Part shown: one piece after another, positions 39,543 to 48,364 of the stretch | Position numbering within the stretch: position 1 is the first letter of the stretch | Layout: every line of letters begins with the position of its first letter | DNA from: Actinacidiphila sp. DG2A-62 | GTDB taxonomy: Bacteria; Actinomycetota; Actinomycetes; Streptomycetales; Streptomycetaceae | DNA length: 64,000 bases | Direction of reading: 5' to 3' | Assembly: GCF_035825295.1 (NCBI RefSeq) | Contig: NZ_JAYMGI010000002.1 | Span: 6,710,001-6,774,000, forward strand | Position numbers and translations under genes: made by a program | The notes under the pieces: model-generated | What the model was told of the DNA's origin: nothing | Database searches by the model: none | Seen by the model: only the letters and a program-made list of their open reading frames with translations

Positions 39543-40340
39543 ATGCTCGTCGCCGCCGCTGTCTGCCCCTGCCCGCCGCTGCTGGTCCCGGAGGTCGCGG
39601 CGGGCGCCGCGTCCGAGTTGGACGCCCTGCGCCGGGCGTGCGCCGACGCCATCGGCGTGCTCGCCGCCTCGCGCCCCGAGCGGCTGGTCGTGATCGGTCC
39701 CGCGGAGCGCCCCAGCCGCGGCGTGTTCCCGCCCGGCGCCGCCGGCTCCTTCCGTGCGTTCGGCGTCGACCTGGACGTGACCCTGGGGGAGGCGGAGGCC
39801 GGCGCTGCGGACGGCGCCGAGGCCGCGGCGGACTCCGGGACGGAGGACGGCTCGGGGCCCGGTGCCGAGACCGGCGCGGCGGGCGGCGCCCCGGCGCAGG
39901 CGCCGCCGCTGCCGCCCTCGCTGGCCGTCGCCGCCTGGCTGCTGCGCGGCTGGAAGGCGGCGCCGGTCGAAGGGCTGGGCGTGGGGGAGCAGCTGGAGCC
40001 GGACCGGTGCGCCGCCGCGGGCCGGGCCGTCGCGGGCTCCGCCGAACGGGTGGCGCTGCTGGTGATGGGCGACGGCAGCGCGTGCCGTACGGTCAAGGCG
40101 CCCGGCTATCTGGACGAGCGCGCCGAGTCGTTCGACGCCGAGATCGCCCGGGCCCTGGGGTCCGCCGACGTCGGCGCGCTGGCCGCCCTCGACCCGGAGC
40201 TGGCCCTGGAGCTTCAGGCGGCCGGCCGCGCCCCCTGGCAGGTGCTCGCGGGCGCCGCGGAGGAGGCCCACCTGGGCGGAGAGCTGCTGCACGAGTCGGC
40301 GCCCTATGGCGTCGGGTACTTCGTGTCGTCCTGGACCTGA
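39543..40340 (+). CDS. LigB-like (class III extradiol dioxygenase fold) protein
   Basis: A 265-residue protein of the class III extradiol ring-cleavage superfamily, conserved next to miaB in streptomycetes. MLVAAAVCPCPPLLVPEV, LVVIGPAERPSRG, SLAVAAWLLRGW and ALLVMGDGSACRTVKAPGYL are the recognisable parts. The usual iron-ligand His pair near the N-terminus is replaced by CPCPP, so catalysis by the normal mechanism is doubtful. A variable Ala/Gly/Glu-rich loop covers residues about 82-118. TAGGGT ends 7 nt before the ATG, so the mRNA is probably leaderless. No pathway partner is visible. Confidence 0.75.
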   Translation: MLVAAAVCPCPPLLVPEVAAGAASELDALRRACADAIGVLAASRPERLVVIGPAERPSRGVFPPGAAGSFRAFGVDLDVTLGEAEAGAADGAEAAADSGTEDGSGPGAETGAAGGAPAQAPPLPPSLAVAAWLLRGWKAAPVEGLGVGEQLEPDRCAAAGRAVAGSAERVALLVMGDGSACRTVKAPGYLDERAESFDAEIARALGSADVGALAALDPELALELQAAGRAPWQVLAGAAEEAHLGGELLHESAPYGVGYFVSSWT

Positions 40341-40681
40341 GCGCGGCGGTCTGGACGGCGGCGTGCCCGGGTGCGTCGCGGATACGAGCCGGGCGGATCG
40401 TCGAGCCGAGCGGATACGAGCCGGGCGGCGCGTACGGCCGGGGCGTGGACGCGCGGAACGACCGGTGAACCGGTGAACACCCGTGAACGAGGACGGGCCG
40501 CGGATGGTGGAAATCCGCGGCCGTCCGGCAAGGGGTGACTCGCCTCCCACGGCCCCGGAGGGACCCGGCCGGTCGGAAGGGGCCGGGCGACCGGACGGGT
40601 CGTCGTGGCGGCCGGAGGAGGCCGTGAGGCGGTCGTGGGGGAGGTCGTGGAGCCCGAGGGCTCGGGGGACCCGGGGAGGGC
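40341..40681. other. gene-free gap with repeats and a hairpin
   Basis: This 341-nt gap lies between convergent genes. It holds a 19-bp direct repeat GCGGATACGAGCCGGGCGG at 40378-40396 and 40410-40428 (32-bp period), a short ACCGGTGA tandem at 40461-40476, and a hairpin at 40491-40526. I see no gene in it. Confidence 0.75.
40491..40526. terminator. hairpin terminator between convergent genes
   Basis: The left arm 40491-40505 pairs with 40513-40526 over 14 bp with one bulged G and a 7-nt loop. There is no T run, as is common in streptomycetes. It could end transcripts arriving from both sides. Confidence 0.6.
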
Positions 40682-40909
40682 TCAGGCCGAGCCGCCGCCA
40701 CCTTGGTCGCCGTAGTTGTGCGCGGCGTTCTTCGCCTTGTCCACGCCGGAGTCGATCTGGCTGCTGTACTTGCCGCCGGTCTTGGAGTCGACGGCCCGGC
40801 CTGCCTTGTCGAGGCCCTGGTCGACCTTGTCCCCGTGCTGGCGCATCATGTCGGAGGCCTTCCCCTTCGACATGCCGAGCTTTTCCTTGAGCGTGTCCAT
40901 GAAGCTCAT
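40682..40909 (-). CDS. MT0933-like antitoxin-family small protein
   Basis: A 75-residue hydrophilic helical protein (MSFMDTLKEKLGMSKGKASD, GLDKAGRAVDSKTGGKYSSQ, then GVDKAKNAAHNYGDQGGGG). It matches the MT0933-like antitoxin family, whose mycobacterial member is listed with a toxin partner. No toxin gene is adjacent here, so it may instead be a stress or abundant small protein. AAGGTG precedes ATG 40909. The repeated xxDKAxxA pattern suggests an amphipathic helix. Confidence 0.8.
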   Translation of the reverse strand: MSFMDTLKEKLGMSKGKASDMMRQHGDKVDQGLDKAGRAVDSKTGGKYSSQIDSGVDKAKNAAHNYGDQGGGGSA

Positions 40910-41090
40910 CTCGCACCTTCCCTCGAAGAACTTCTCTCGAAGATGACGGCCAAGGAAGGGGCGGGGTGCGCCGTCGCACCCTCCGGGCCGGGCCCATGAA
41001 GGCTCAGACCATGACAAAACGCCCTTCACTTCTTCCGACCATACCCGCGGTCCCGGCTTTTCGCTCCGGGGGCTTTGGGACACTGGGGGA

Positions 41091-42023
41091 GTGAAGAACC
41101 GTGTCATCGCCGTCGTCGGCCCCACCGCGGCCGGGAAGTCCGACCTGGGGGTCGCGCTGGCCCGGCGGCTCGGCGGCGACGTGGTCAACGCCGACTCCAT
41201 GCAGCTCTACCGCGGCATGGACATCGGCACCGCCAAACTCACGCCCGCCGAGCGCGGCGGCGTCCCGCACCACCTGCTCGACGTCTGGGACGTCACCGAG
41301 ACCGCGAGCGTCGCCGACTACCAGCGAATGGCCAGGGCCGAGATCGACCGGCTGCACGCCGAGGGACGGGTGCCCGTCCTGGTGGGCGGCTCCGGGCTCT
41401 ACGTGCGGGCCGCGCTCGACGTGATGGAGTTCCCGGGCACCGACCCCGCCGTGCGGGCCCGCCTGGAGGCCGAACTGGAGACCCTCGGGTCCGGCGCGCT
41501 GCACGCCCGGCTCGCCGCGGTGGACCCCGAGGCCGCCCGCGCGATCCTGCCCGGCAACGGCCGACGGATCGTCCGCGCGCTGGAGGTGGTCGAGATCACC
41601 GGACGGCCCTTCACCGCCAACCTGCCGGGCCACGAGTCCTTCTACGACACCGTGACGATCGGCGTGGACGTGCCGCGCCCCGAACTGGACGAGCGGATCG
41701 CCCTGCGGGTGGACCGGATGTGGCAGGCCGGGCTGGTGGAGGAGGTGCGCGCCCTCGAATCCGCCGGACTGCGCGAGGGCCTCACCGCCTCCCGCGCGCT
41801 GGGCTACCAGCAGGTGCTGGCCGCGCTCGCGGGCGAGTGCGGCCTGGACGAGGCGCGCGCCGAGACCGTACGCGCCACCAAGCGCTTCGCGCGCCGTCAG
41901 GACTCGTGGTTCCGGCGCGACCCGCGGGTGCACTGGCTCTCCGCGCGGGGCGGGGAACTCACCGAACAGTCCCTGGCGTTGGTCGGACAAGCTCCGAAAA
42001 GCGGTCACAGCCTGATCACGTGA
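41091..42023 (+). CDS. miaA: MiaA, tRNA dimethylallyltransferase
   Basis: A 310-residue enzyme that isopentenylates A37 of UNN-reading tRNAs, making the substrate of MiaB. The P-loop is GPTAAGKS (10-17), followed by NADSMQLYRGMDIGTAKLTP, GGSGLYVRAALD, NGRRIVRALEV and TKRFARRQDSWFRRDPRVHW, all family motifs. The GTG at 41091 has GGGGGA immediately upstream and a -10-like GACACT 6 nt before it, so leadered and leaderless models are both possible. Confidence 0.96.
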   Translation: MKNRVIAVVGPTAAGKSDLGVALARRLGGDVVNADSMQLYRGMDIGTAKLTPAERGGVPHHLLDVWDVTETASVADYQRMARAEIDRLHAEGRVPVLVGGSGLYVRAALDVMEFPGTDPAVRARLEAELETLGSGALHARLAAVDPEAARAILPGNGRRIVRALEVVEITGRPFTANLPGHESFYDTVTIGVDVPRPELDERIALRVDRMWQAGLVEEVRALESAGLREGLTASRALGYQQVLAALAGECGLDEARAETVRATKRFARRQDSWFRRDPRVHWLSARGGELTEQSLALVGQAPKSGHSLIT

Positions 42024-42114
42024 TGGCATCGGGACGCCCCGGCGTCCCGGAGCACGCCCGCGACCGTGCCATCATCGAGCATCGAGCTACGGTGTCGGAG
42101 ACTTGGGAGGGCGC

Positions 42115-42726
42115 GTGGCAATGGCAGCCGGCCCGCGCGACACACCCCACGGACGCGACACCGCCGCGGACTCCGGCGCCGCGCGCGAACCGCGGGAGGG
42201 ACGCGTCCCGGAGTCCCGCGGCCCGCGCGAGTCCATGGACGCGATGGAGTCCGAGGACCCGGGCGATCGACTCGAACCCCTGGAACCGGGGGAGCCCCTG
42301 GGCTCGTTGGAGTCTCTGGAGTCACTCGACCCCCTCGGGCGACTTGAGCCGCTCGGGTCCGCCGAGGAGCTGCCGCCGATCGAGGACGGCGAGTCCTTCA
42401 GGGAGCTGCGCCCCGCCCGGCGGCTGAGGATCTGGCAGCTCGCGCCGATCACCGCGCTGGCCGTCGGCGGCTCGCTGATGTTCGCCTTCCCGCTGGCCTT
42501 CGAGTCCGGCGACGCGGGCCCCGTGGTGGCCATGCTCGGCCTGCTGCTGTGCTGCTGCGCGGCCGGATGGGGTCTGATGGCCGCCCGCCGGCTCGGCCAG
42601 ACCTGGCCGGGACTGCCCTCCCGCGGCTCGGGCGCGCGCCCGGACTGGCGCTTCGTGGCGGGCTACGCGGTGCTGATCGCGCTCGTCGCGGTGCTCGCGG
42701 TGTGGCGGGTCGCGCGGCTGCGCTGA
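42115..42726 (+). CDS. hypothetical membrane protein with acidic repeat N-terminus
   Basis: A 203-residue protein of unknown function. Residues about 45-90 are a low-complexity acidic tract of LEPLG, LESLE and SLDPL units, predicted disordered. Two membrane helices follow (LAPITALAVGGSLMFAFPLA with VAMLGLLLCCCAAGWGLMA) and a third lies near the end (VAGYAVLIALVAVLAVW). GTG 42115 has GGGAGG 4 nt ahead; ATG 42121 is an alternative. It lies between miaA and dapF on the same strand, but no functional link is evident. Confidence 0.75.
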   Translation: MAMAAGPRDTPHGRDTAADSGAAREPREGRVPESRGPRESMDAMESEDPGDRLEPLEPGEPLGSLESLESLDPLGRLEPLGSAEELPPIEDGESFRELRPARRLRIWQLAPITALAVGGSLMFAFPLAFESGDAGPVVAMLGLLLCCCAAGWGLMAARRLGQTWPGLPSRGSGARPDWRFVAGYAVLIALVAVLAVWRVARLR

Positions 42727-42730
42727 GCGG

Positions 42731-42836
42731 GCGACGCGGGATTGCTGGCCTGCGCCGAGGGAGCGACGCGGGATTGCCCGCCCGTGCTGGGCAGGCGACG
42801 CGGGATTGCTGGCCTGTGCCGAGGGGGCGACGCGGG
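42731..42836 (+). repeat. 32-bp tandem repeat, 3.3 copies, upstream of dapF
   Basis: GCGACGCGGGATTGC begins at 42731, 42763 and 42795, and GCGACGCGGG begins again at 42827, exactly 32 bp apart. Copies 1 and 3 agree at 30 of 32 positions; copy 2 diverges in its second half. It begins 4 nt after the preceding stop codon and ends about 80 nt before dapF. There are no unique spacers, so it is not a CRISPR. Confidence 0.92.
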
Positions 42837-42918
42837 TGGCGCCGCCGCGCCGGGCCGCCGTCGCGAGGCGCCCGGCCGCGGCGGGCCGCTGTCGCAGGTA
42901 CCGCGTACGATCGGACAC

Positions 42919-43827
42919 GTGACCGACACGCACCACGGCCCCGCGCCCCTGGGCCCCCTCGCCTTCCTCAAGGGGCACGGCACCGAGAACGACTTCGTGA
43001 TCGTCCCCGACCCGGACGGCCGGATCGAGCTGTCCGCGGCCGACGTGGTCCGCCTGTGCGACCGCAGGGCCGGCATCGGGGGCGACGGCGTGCTGCGCGT
43101 CGTCCGCTCCGCCGCGCACCCGGAGGCCGCGGCGATGGCCGCGGAGGCCGAGTGGTTCATGGACTACCGCAACAGCGACGGCAGCATCGCCGAGATGTGC
43201 GGGAACGGCGTCCGGGTCTTCGCCCGCTACCTCCAGCGGGCCGGCCACGCCGGGCCCGGCGACCTCGCGGTCGCCACCCGCGCCGGAGTCCGCCGGGTGC
43301 ACATCGCCAAGGACGCCGAGGACGGCGCCCCCGGCGACATCACCGTGCACATGGGGCGCGCCGCCCTGCCCGGCGGCACGGTGGCCGTGGCCGTCGGCGA
43401 CCGGAGCTGGCCCGCGGTCCACGTGGACATGGGCAACCCCCACGCGGTCGCCTTCGTCGCCGCCCTGGACGACGCGGGCGATCTGCTGCGCGCCCCCGTG
43501 GTCAGCCCCGCCTCGTCCTACCCGCGCGGTACGAACGTGGAGTTCGTCGTCGACCGCGGCCCCGGCCACGTCGCGCTGCGCGTGCACGAGCGCGGCTCCG
43601 GCGAGACCCGCTCCTGCGGCACCGGCGCCTGCGCGGTGATGGTCGCCGCCGCGCGCCGCGACGGCCTGGACCCGGCGGTCGCCAGGCCCGTCACGTACAC
43701 CGTGGACGTCCCCGGCGGACGCCTGGTCATCACCGAACGTCCCGACGGCGACGTGGAGATGACCGGTCCCGCGGTCATCGTGGCCGAGGGCACGGTGGAC
43801 CGGGAGTGGCTGGAGGCGGCACGCTGA
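42919..43827 (+). CDS. dapF: DapF, diaminopimelate epimerase
   Basis: A 302-residue cofactor-free racemase converting LL- to meso-diaminopimelate. Streptomyces walls contain the LL form, so this serves lysine synthesis. Catalytic Cys94 (AEMCGNGVR) and Cys233 (RSCGTGACAVM) are present, as are KGHGTENDFV and HVDMGNPHAV. The GTG at 42919 has TACGAT ending 7 nt upstream and no Shine-Dalgarno, so a leaderless mRNA is likely. Confidence 0.95.
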   Translation: MTDTHHGPAPLGPLAFLKGHGTENDFVIVPDPDGRIELSAADVVRLCDRRAGIGGDGVLRVVRSAAHPEAAAMAAEAEWFMDYRNSDGSIAEMCGNGVRVFARYLQRAGHAGPGDLAVATRAGVRRVHIAKDAEDGAPGDITVHMGRAALPGGTVAVAVGDRSWPAVHVDMGNPHAVAFVAALDDAGDLLRAPVVSPASSYPRGTNVEFVVDRGPGHVALRVHERGSGETRSCGTGACAVMVAAARRDGLDPAVARPVTYTVDVPGGRLVITERPDGDVEMTGPAVIVAEGTVDREWLEAAR

Positions 43828-44203
43828 GGCCCGCAGGGCGCCGCCGTGGAACCGGCGTCGCCGTGGAAGGCCCCGCCGTGGAACCGGCGTCGCGGGAGCC
43901 GACGCCGTGACGGGTCGACGCCGTGAACGGGCCCATCTCCCTGCCCGCCGGACACCCGAACGCCCTTCGCCGTAGCGGAGTCAGACCGACCGTCACCCCT
44001 GCGGCCTACCCCCGTTCGCGGGTGGCGGGAATCGGGCGTATGGGGGCAGGTCGTTCCCTCCGGCATCCCTCGAACGGGTGACGGGAATCACTCTCGGCGA
44101 GAGCGCGACAGCCGCTCGTGGTGGGCTCGGTAGCATCAAGCACCGGCGCGGCCCCACGGGGCGTGGAGGGCTCCCGCAGCCGGTCCACGCTGCCGGAGGG
44201 CCG
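43828..44203 (+). other. dapF-rsh intergenic region with direct repeat
   Basis: A 376-nt gap. CCGCCGTGGAACCGGCGTCG is present at 43841-43860 and 43873-43892 (32-bp period), 13 nt after the dapF stop. Shorter GCCGTGA copies follow at 43904 and 43920. The rest is leader of the rsh gene. An in-frame upstream GTG at 44078 exists but lacks conserved sequence after it. Confidence 0.7.
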
Positions 44204-46534
44204 ATGAGCGCACAGGACGCGGTGCGGGCGCCAGGCGCCGCGGACGACCGCAGGCGGGGCCTGCGCCGGATCGACCTGCGCAGGCTGAGCCGGGTCGCCC
44301 TGCTCGGATCGGGCGGAGGCAACCGGCATCCCGACGCCATCGAGCACCTGATCAAGGTGCACCACTCCCGACATCCCGAGGCCGGGCCCGCCGCGATCGA
44401 GCGGCTGCGCAAGGCGTATCTGCTCGCCGAGTCCTCGCACCGCGGCCAGATGCGCAAGAGCGGCGAGCCCTACATCACGCACCCGCTCGCCGTCACCCTG
44501 ATCCTGGCCGAACTCGGCGCGGAGACCACCACCCTGACCGCGTCGCTGCTCCACGACACCGTCGAGGACACCGACGTGACCCTGGATCAGGTGCGGCGGG
44601 AGTTCGGCGCGGAGGTCGCCCACCTCGTCGACGGTGTCACCAAGCTGGAGAAGGTCGACTACGGCGCCGCCGCCGAGCCGGAGACCTTCCGCAAGATGCT
44701 GGTCGCCGCGGGCAGCGACGTGCGGGTGATGTCGATCAAACTCGCCGACCGGCTGCACAATGTGCGCACGCTCGGCGTCATGCGGCCGGAGAAGCAGGTC
44801 AGGATCGCCAAGGTGACCCGCGATGTGCTGATCCCGCTCGCCGAGCGGCTCGGCGTCCAGGCGCTCAAGAGCGAGCTGGAGGACCTGGTCTTCGCGATCC
44901 TTCACCCCGAGGAGTACGCCGGCACCCGCGCCATGATCGAGGCGCACGCCGCCCGGCCGGACCCGCTGGCGGCCGTCGCCGCCGACGTGCGCACGGTGCT
45001 GCGGGACGCCGGCATCGCCGCCGAGGTGGCCATCAGGCCCCGGCACGCGGTCTCGGTGCACCGCCTGATGCTCAAGCGCGGCGCCGAGCCCGGCGGCTGC
45101 GACTTCGGCCGGCTGCTGGTGCTGGTCGCCGAGGACGCCGACTGCTACGCCGTGCTCGGTGAGCTGCACACCTGCTTCGTGCCGGTGATCGCCGAGTTCA
45201 AGGACTTCATCGCGGCTCCCAAGTTCAACCTGTACCAGTCCCTGCACACGGCCGTCGCCGACTCCGAGGGCCGCATTGCGGAGGTTCTGGTGCGCACCCG
45301 GCGGATGCACAGGGTCGCCGAGGCGGGCGTCATCGCCCTGGGCGACCCGCATGCGGCGGGTGAGGCGTCCCGGGCCGCGGAGCGCTCCGCGGCGGCCGAG
45401 GGCGAGCGTCTGGACCCCACGCAGCCCGGCTGGCTGGCCCGGCTGCTGGAGTGGCAGCGGGCCGCACCCGACACCGACACCTTCTGGACCGCGCTGCGCG
45501 ACGACCTCGCCCAGGACCGCGAGATCACCGTCTTCACCGACCAGGACGGCGACAGCTCCGGCACCATCCGGCTGCCCGCCGGGGCCAGCTGCATCGACGC
45601 CGCCTACGCGGTGCACGGCGAGGCCGCGCACGCCTGCGTCGGGGTGCGTGTCAACGGCCGGCTCGCGCCCCTGGGCACCCGGCTGCGCGACGGCGACACC
45701 CTGCACCTGCTGATGGACGACACCGGTGGCGCGGAGGGTCCCGAGGGCGCCGAGGACCCGGCCGACTCGGGTCCTGACCCGGCCTGGCTGGAGCACGCCG
45801 CCACGCCGGCCGCCCGCATCGCGATCAGCCGCTGGCTGGCCCAGCACCCCGCCTCCGCGGCGCAGGACGACGGCGACGCGGCGGACGGCCGGTCCGCTGA
45901 GTCCGGCGGGCGCCGGGGCCGCGGCCTCGCCGCCGCCGCGCGGGCGCGGCGGGAACGGCCGGTGCGCGCCGCGGGCGCCGGCGACCATGAAGGTCACGGG
46001 GGTCACGAGGGCCGCCGCGGCCACCGCGGTCACGAGGACCACGACCATCAGGGTGCGGACTCCGAGCCGGTGGCGCTCACCGACCTGCCCGGCGCCCCGG
46101 TGCGCCTCGCCCGCTGTTGTACGCCGGTGCCGCCGGACGGAATCACCGGCTTCGTCATCCGCGGCGGCACCGTCGCCGTCCACCGCACCGAGTGCCCGAC
46201 GGCCGCCCGCATGGCCGCGACCGGGCGCACCCCCGTGCCGGTCCGCTGGCGCGACGGCGCCGCGCCCGGCGGCTACCGCGCCACCGTGCTGGCCGAGGCG
46301 CTCAGCCGCCCCCGGCTGCTCGCCGACCTCACCGAGGTGATCGCCTCCCAGGGCCTCGGCATCGTCTCCGCCGCCGTCGAGCCGCCGCAGGAGCACCGGG
46401 TCCGGCACACGTACACCGTCGAGCTGCCCGATCCGCGGGCGCTGTCCGCGCTGATGCGGGCGATGCGGGCGGTGCCGGGCGTCTACGACGTGTACCGCGC
46501 GCAGCCGGCCGTCACGGGCGCGGCCCGCGACTGA
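44204..46534 (+). CDS. rshA: RelA/SpoT-homologue (RshA-like) alarmone enzyme
   Basis: A 776-residue bifunctional-type (p)ppGpp synthetase/hydrolase. The HD hydrolase domain is complete (HRGQMRKSGEPYITHP, LLHDTVEDTDVTLDQV, KLADRLHNVRTL). The synthetase domain keeps APKFNLYQSLHTAV and FKDFIA, but several usual residues differ (EVQIRT is EVLVRT; AAHW is ALGD; the Arg of GVRI is Leu). TGS, a zinc-finger-like CC motif (LARCCTPVPPDG) and a C-terminal ACT domain follow, with a His-rich linker (HEGHGGHEGRRGHRGHEDHD). ATG 44204 has GGAGGG just ahead. It is the second RSH type of streptomycetes (SCO5794), distinct from the main RelA. Confidence 0.88.
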   Translation: MSAQDAVRAPGAADDRRRGLRRIDLRRLSRVALLGSGGGNRHPDAIEHLIKVHHSRHPEAGPAAIERLRKAYLLAESSHRGQMRKSGEPYITHPLAVTLILAELGAETTTLTASLLHDTVEDTDVTLDQVRREFGAEVAHLVDGVTKLEKVDYGAAAEPETFRKMLVAAGSDVRVMSIKLADRLHNVRTLGVMRPEKQVRIAKVTRDVLIPLAERLGVQALKSELEDLVFAILHPEEYAGTRAMIEAHAARPDPLAAVAADVRTVLRDAGIAAEVAIRPRHAVSVHRLMLKRGAEPGGCDFGRLLVLVAEDADCYAVLGELHTCFVPVIAEFKDFIAAPKFNLYQSLHTAVADSEGRIAEVLVRTRRMHRVAEAGVIALGDPHAAGEASRAAERSAAAEGERLDPTQPGWLARLLEWQRAAPDTDTFWTALRDDLAQDREITVFTDQDGDSSGTIRLPAGASCIDAAYAVHGEAAHACVGVRVNGRLAPLGTRLRDGDTLHLLMDDTGGAEGPEGAEDPADSGPDPAWLEHAATPAARIAISRWLAQHPASAAQDDGDAADGRSAESGGRRGRGLAAAARARRERPVRAAGAGDHEGHGGHEGRRGHRGHEDHDHQGADSEPVALTDLPGAPVRLARCCTPVPPDGITGFVIRGGTVAVHRTECPTAARMAATGRTPVPVRWRDGAAPGGYRATVLAEALSRPRLLADLTEVIASQGLGIVSAAVEPPQEHRVRHTYTVELPDPRALSALMRAMRAVPGVYDVYRAQPAVTGAARD

Positions 46535-46734
46535 ATCGGCCGGGGTCCGCTCCCGCCCAGGTCAGGCCGGGTGCGGAATTCCGGGGCGGCGCCGGCCGTT
46601 GTAGAGCGTGAAAGTCGCGTGACCCGCACCGTCCGGCGTGCGACCATCGTCGGTGTCGGCGCGGATGCGTTCCGTGCAACCGCGCGAGCGCTCGCCGAGC
46701 CCGCGATTTCCTGACCGTACGACCAAAGGACCCA

Positions 46735-48230
46735 ATGACCTCCTTCACTTCATCCTCTTCCCAGAGCCGCCAGCGCCTCCCCGAGAGCCTTCGGGCCGAC
46801 GCCCTGATGGAAGAGGACGTCGCCTGGAGTCATGAGATCGACGGGGAGCGGGACGGCGAGCAGCTGGACCGCGACGACCGCGCCTCGCTGCGCCGCGTGG
46901 TCGGCCTCTCCACCGAACTCGAGGACGTCACCGAGGTCGAGTACCGCCAGCTCCGACTGGAGCGCGTGGTGCTCGTCGGCGTCTGGACCTCCGGCACCGT
47001 GGAAGACGCGGAGAACTCCCTGGCGGAGCTCGCCGCCCTCGCCGAGACCGCGGGCGCGCTGGTGCTCGACGGCGTGACCCAGCGCCGTGACAAGCCGGAC
47101 CCCGCCACGTACATCGGCTCCGGCAAGGCGCACGAGCTGCGCGACATCGTCGTGGAGACCGGTGCCGACACCGTGGTGTGCGACGGTGAGCTGAGCCCCG
47201 GCCAGCTCATCCACCTGGAGGACGTCGTCAAGGTCAAGGTGGTCGACCGGACCGCCCTGATCCTCGACATCTTCGCGCAGCACGCCAAGTCCCGCGAGGG
47301 CAAGGCGCAGGTGTCCCTGGCGCAGATGCAGTACATGCTGCCCAGGCTGCGCGGCTGGGGCCAGTCGCTGTCCCGGCAGATGGGCGGTGGCGGCTCCGGC
47401 TCCTCGGGCGGCGGCATGGCCACGCGTGGTCCCGGTGAGACCAAGATCGAGACCGACCGGCGGCGCATCCGCGAGAAGATGGCCAAGATGCGCCGGGAGA
47501 TCGCGGAGATGAAGACCAGCCGCGATCTGAAGCGCCAGGAGCGCAAGCGCCGCAAGGTGCCGTCGGTGGCGATCGCCGGTTACACCAACGCGGGCAAGTC
47601 CTCGCTGCTCAACCGGCTCACCGGCGCCGGCGTCCTGGTGGAGAACGCGCTGTTCGCCACCCTGGACCCGACGGTGCGCCGCGCCGAGACGCCGGCGGCC
47701 GGCTCTACACGCTGGCCGACACCGTGGGCTTCGTCCGGCATCTGCCGCACCACCTGGTCGAGGCGTTCCGCTCGACCATGGAGGAGGTGGCCGACGCCGA
47801 CCTGATCCTGCACGTGGTGGACGGTTCCCACCCGGTGCCGGAGGAGCAGCTGGCCGCGGTCCGCGAGGTGTTCCGCGACGTCGGCGCGCTCGACGTGCCG
47901 GAGATCGTGGTGGTCAACAAGGCCGATGCCGCCGATCCGCTGGTGCTGCAGCGGCTGCTGCGCAACGAGAAGCACGCCATCGCCGTCTCGGCCCGCAGCG
48001 GCATGGGCATCGACGAGCTGCTGGAGCTGATCGACGACGAACTGCCGCGGCCGGACGTCGAGGTGGAGGCCCTGGTGCCGTACACCCACGGCGGCCTGGT
48101 GTCCCGCGTGCACGCGGGCGGCGAGGTGCTGTCCGAGGAGCACACCGGCGAGGGCACGCTGCTTCGGGTGCGCGTCCACGAGGAACTGGCGGCGGAACTC
48201 GCGCCGTTCACCCTGGTGGCCCGGCACTGA
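46735..48230 (+). CDS. hflX: HflX, ribosome-splitting GTPase (one frameshift)
   Basis: A GTPase of about 498 residues that rescues stalled ribosomes after stress. The N-terminal ND1/ND2 domains (ALVLDGVTQRRDKPDPATYI, GSGKAHELRD, QMQYMLPRLRGWGQSLSRQM) and Walker A GYTNAGKSS (about residue 282) are in one frame. The G3 motif DTVGF, G4 NKAD and C-terminus are in another. The frame moves by -1 at 47690-47702: inserting one base after CGAGACGCCGG restores the text ETPDGRLYTLADTVGF expected of the family. AAAGGA precedes ATG 46735. In Corynebacterium hflX belongs to the ClgR regulon, and clgR is in this window; I see no convincing ClgR site here. Confidence 0.9.
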
Positions 48231-48263
48231 ACGAGCCCGGCACTGAACGAGCCCGGCGCTGAA
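48221..48263 (+). repeat. 16-bp tandem repeat at the hflX stop codon
   Basis: CCGGCACTGAACGAGC is repeated at 48221-48236 and 48237-48252, with a partial third copy (CCGGCGCTGAA) to 48263. The first copy contains the hflX stop codon TGA at 48228-48230. Confidence 0.9.
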
Positions 48264-48270
48264 AGACACC

Positions 48271-48308
48271 GTGTAAGGACCGGCCTCCCCGGAGGCCGGT
48301 CCTTACAC
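48271..48308. terminator. bidirectional terminator, hflX / trypsin-like gene
   Basis: A perfect 18-bp inverted repeat (48271-48288 with 48291-48308) separated by 2 nt lies between convergent genes. A further ACAC/GTGT pairing outside one bulged C lengthens the stem. There is no T run. Confidence 0.85.
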
Positions 48309-48364
48309 GTGTCGGAACCGGGTCCGCTGCCGGCGCGTGCGACCGCGAAACCGCCGCCGCCGAT

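Noticed and set aside
42731..42836. CRISPR array
   Set aside because: The 32-bp units are contiguous, with no unique spacers and no cas genes in the window.
46535..46734. ClgR binding site in front of hflX
   Set aside because: No GTTCGC-N5-GCG-like match; the nearest text has too many mismatches.
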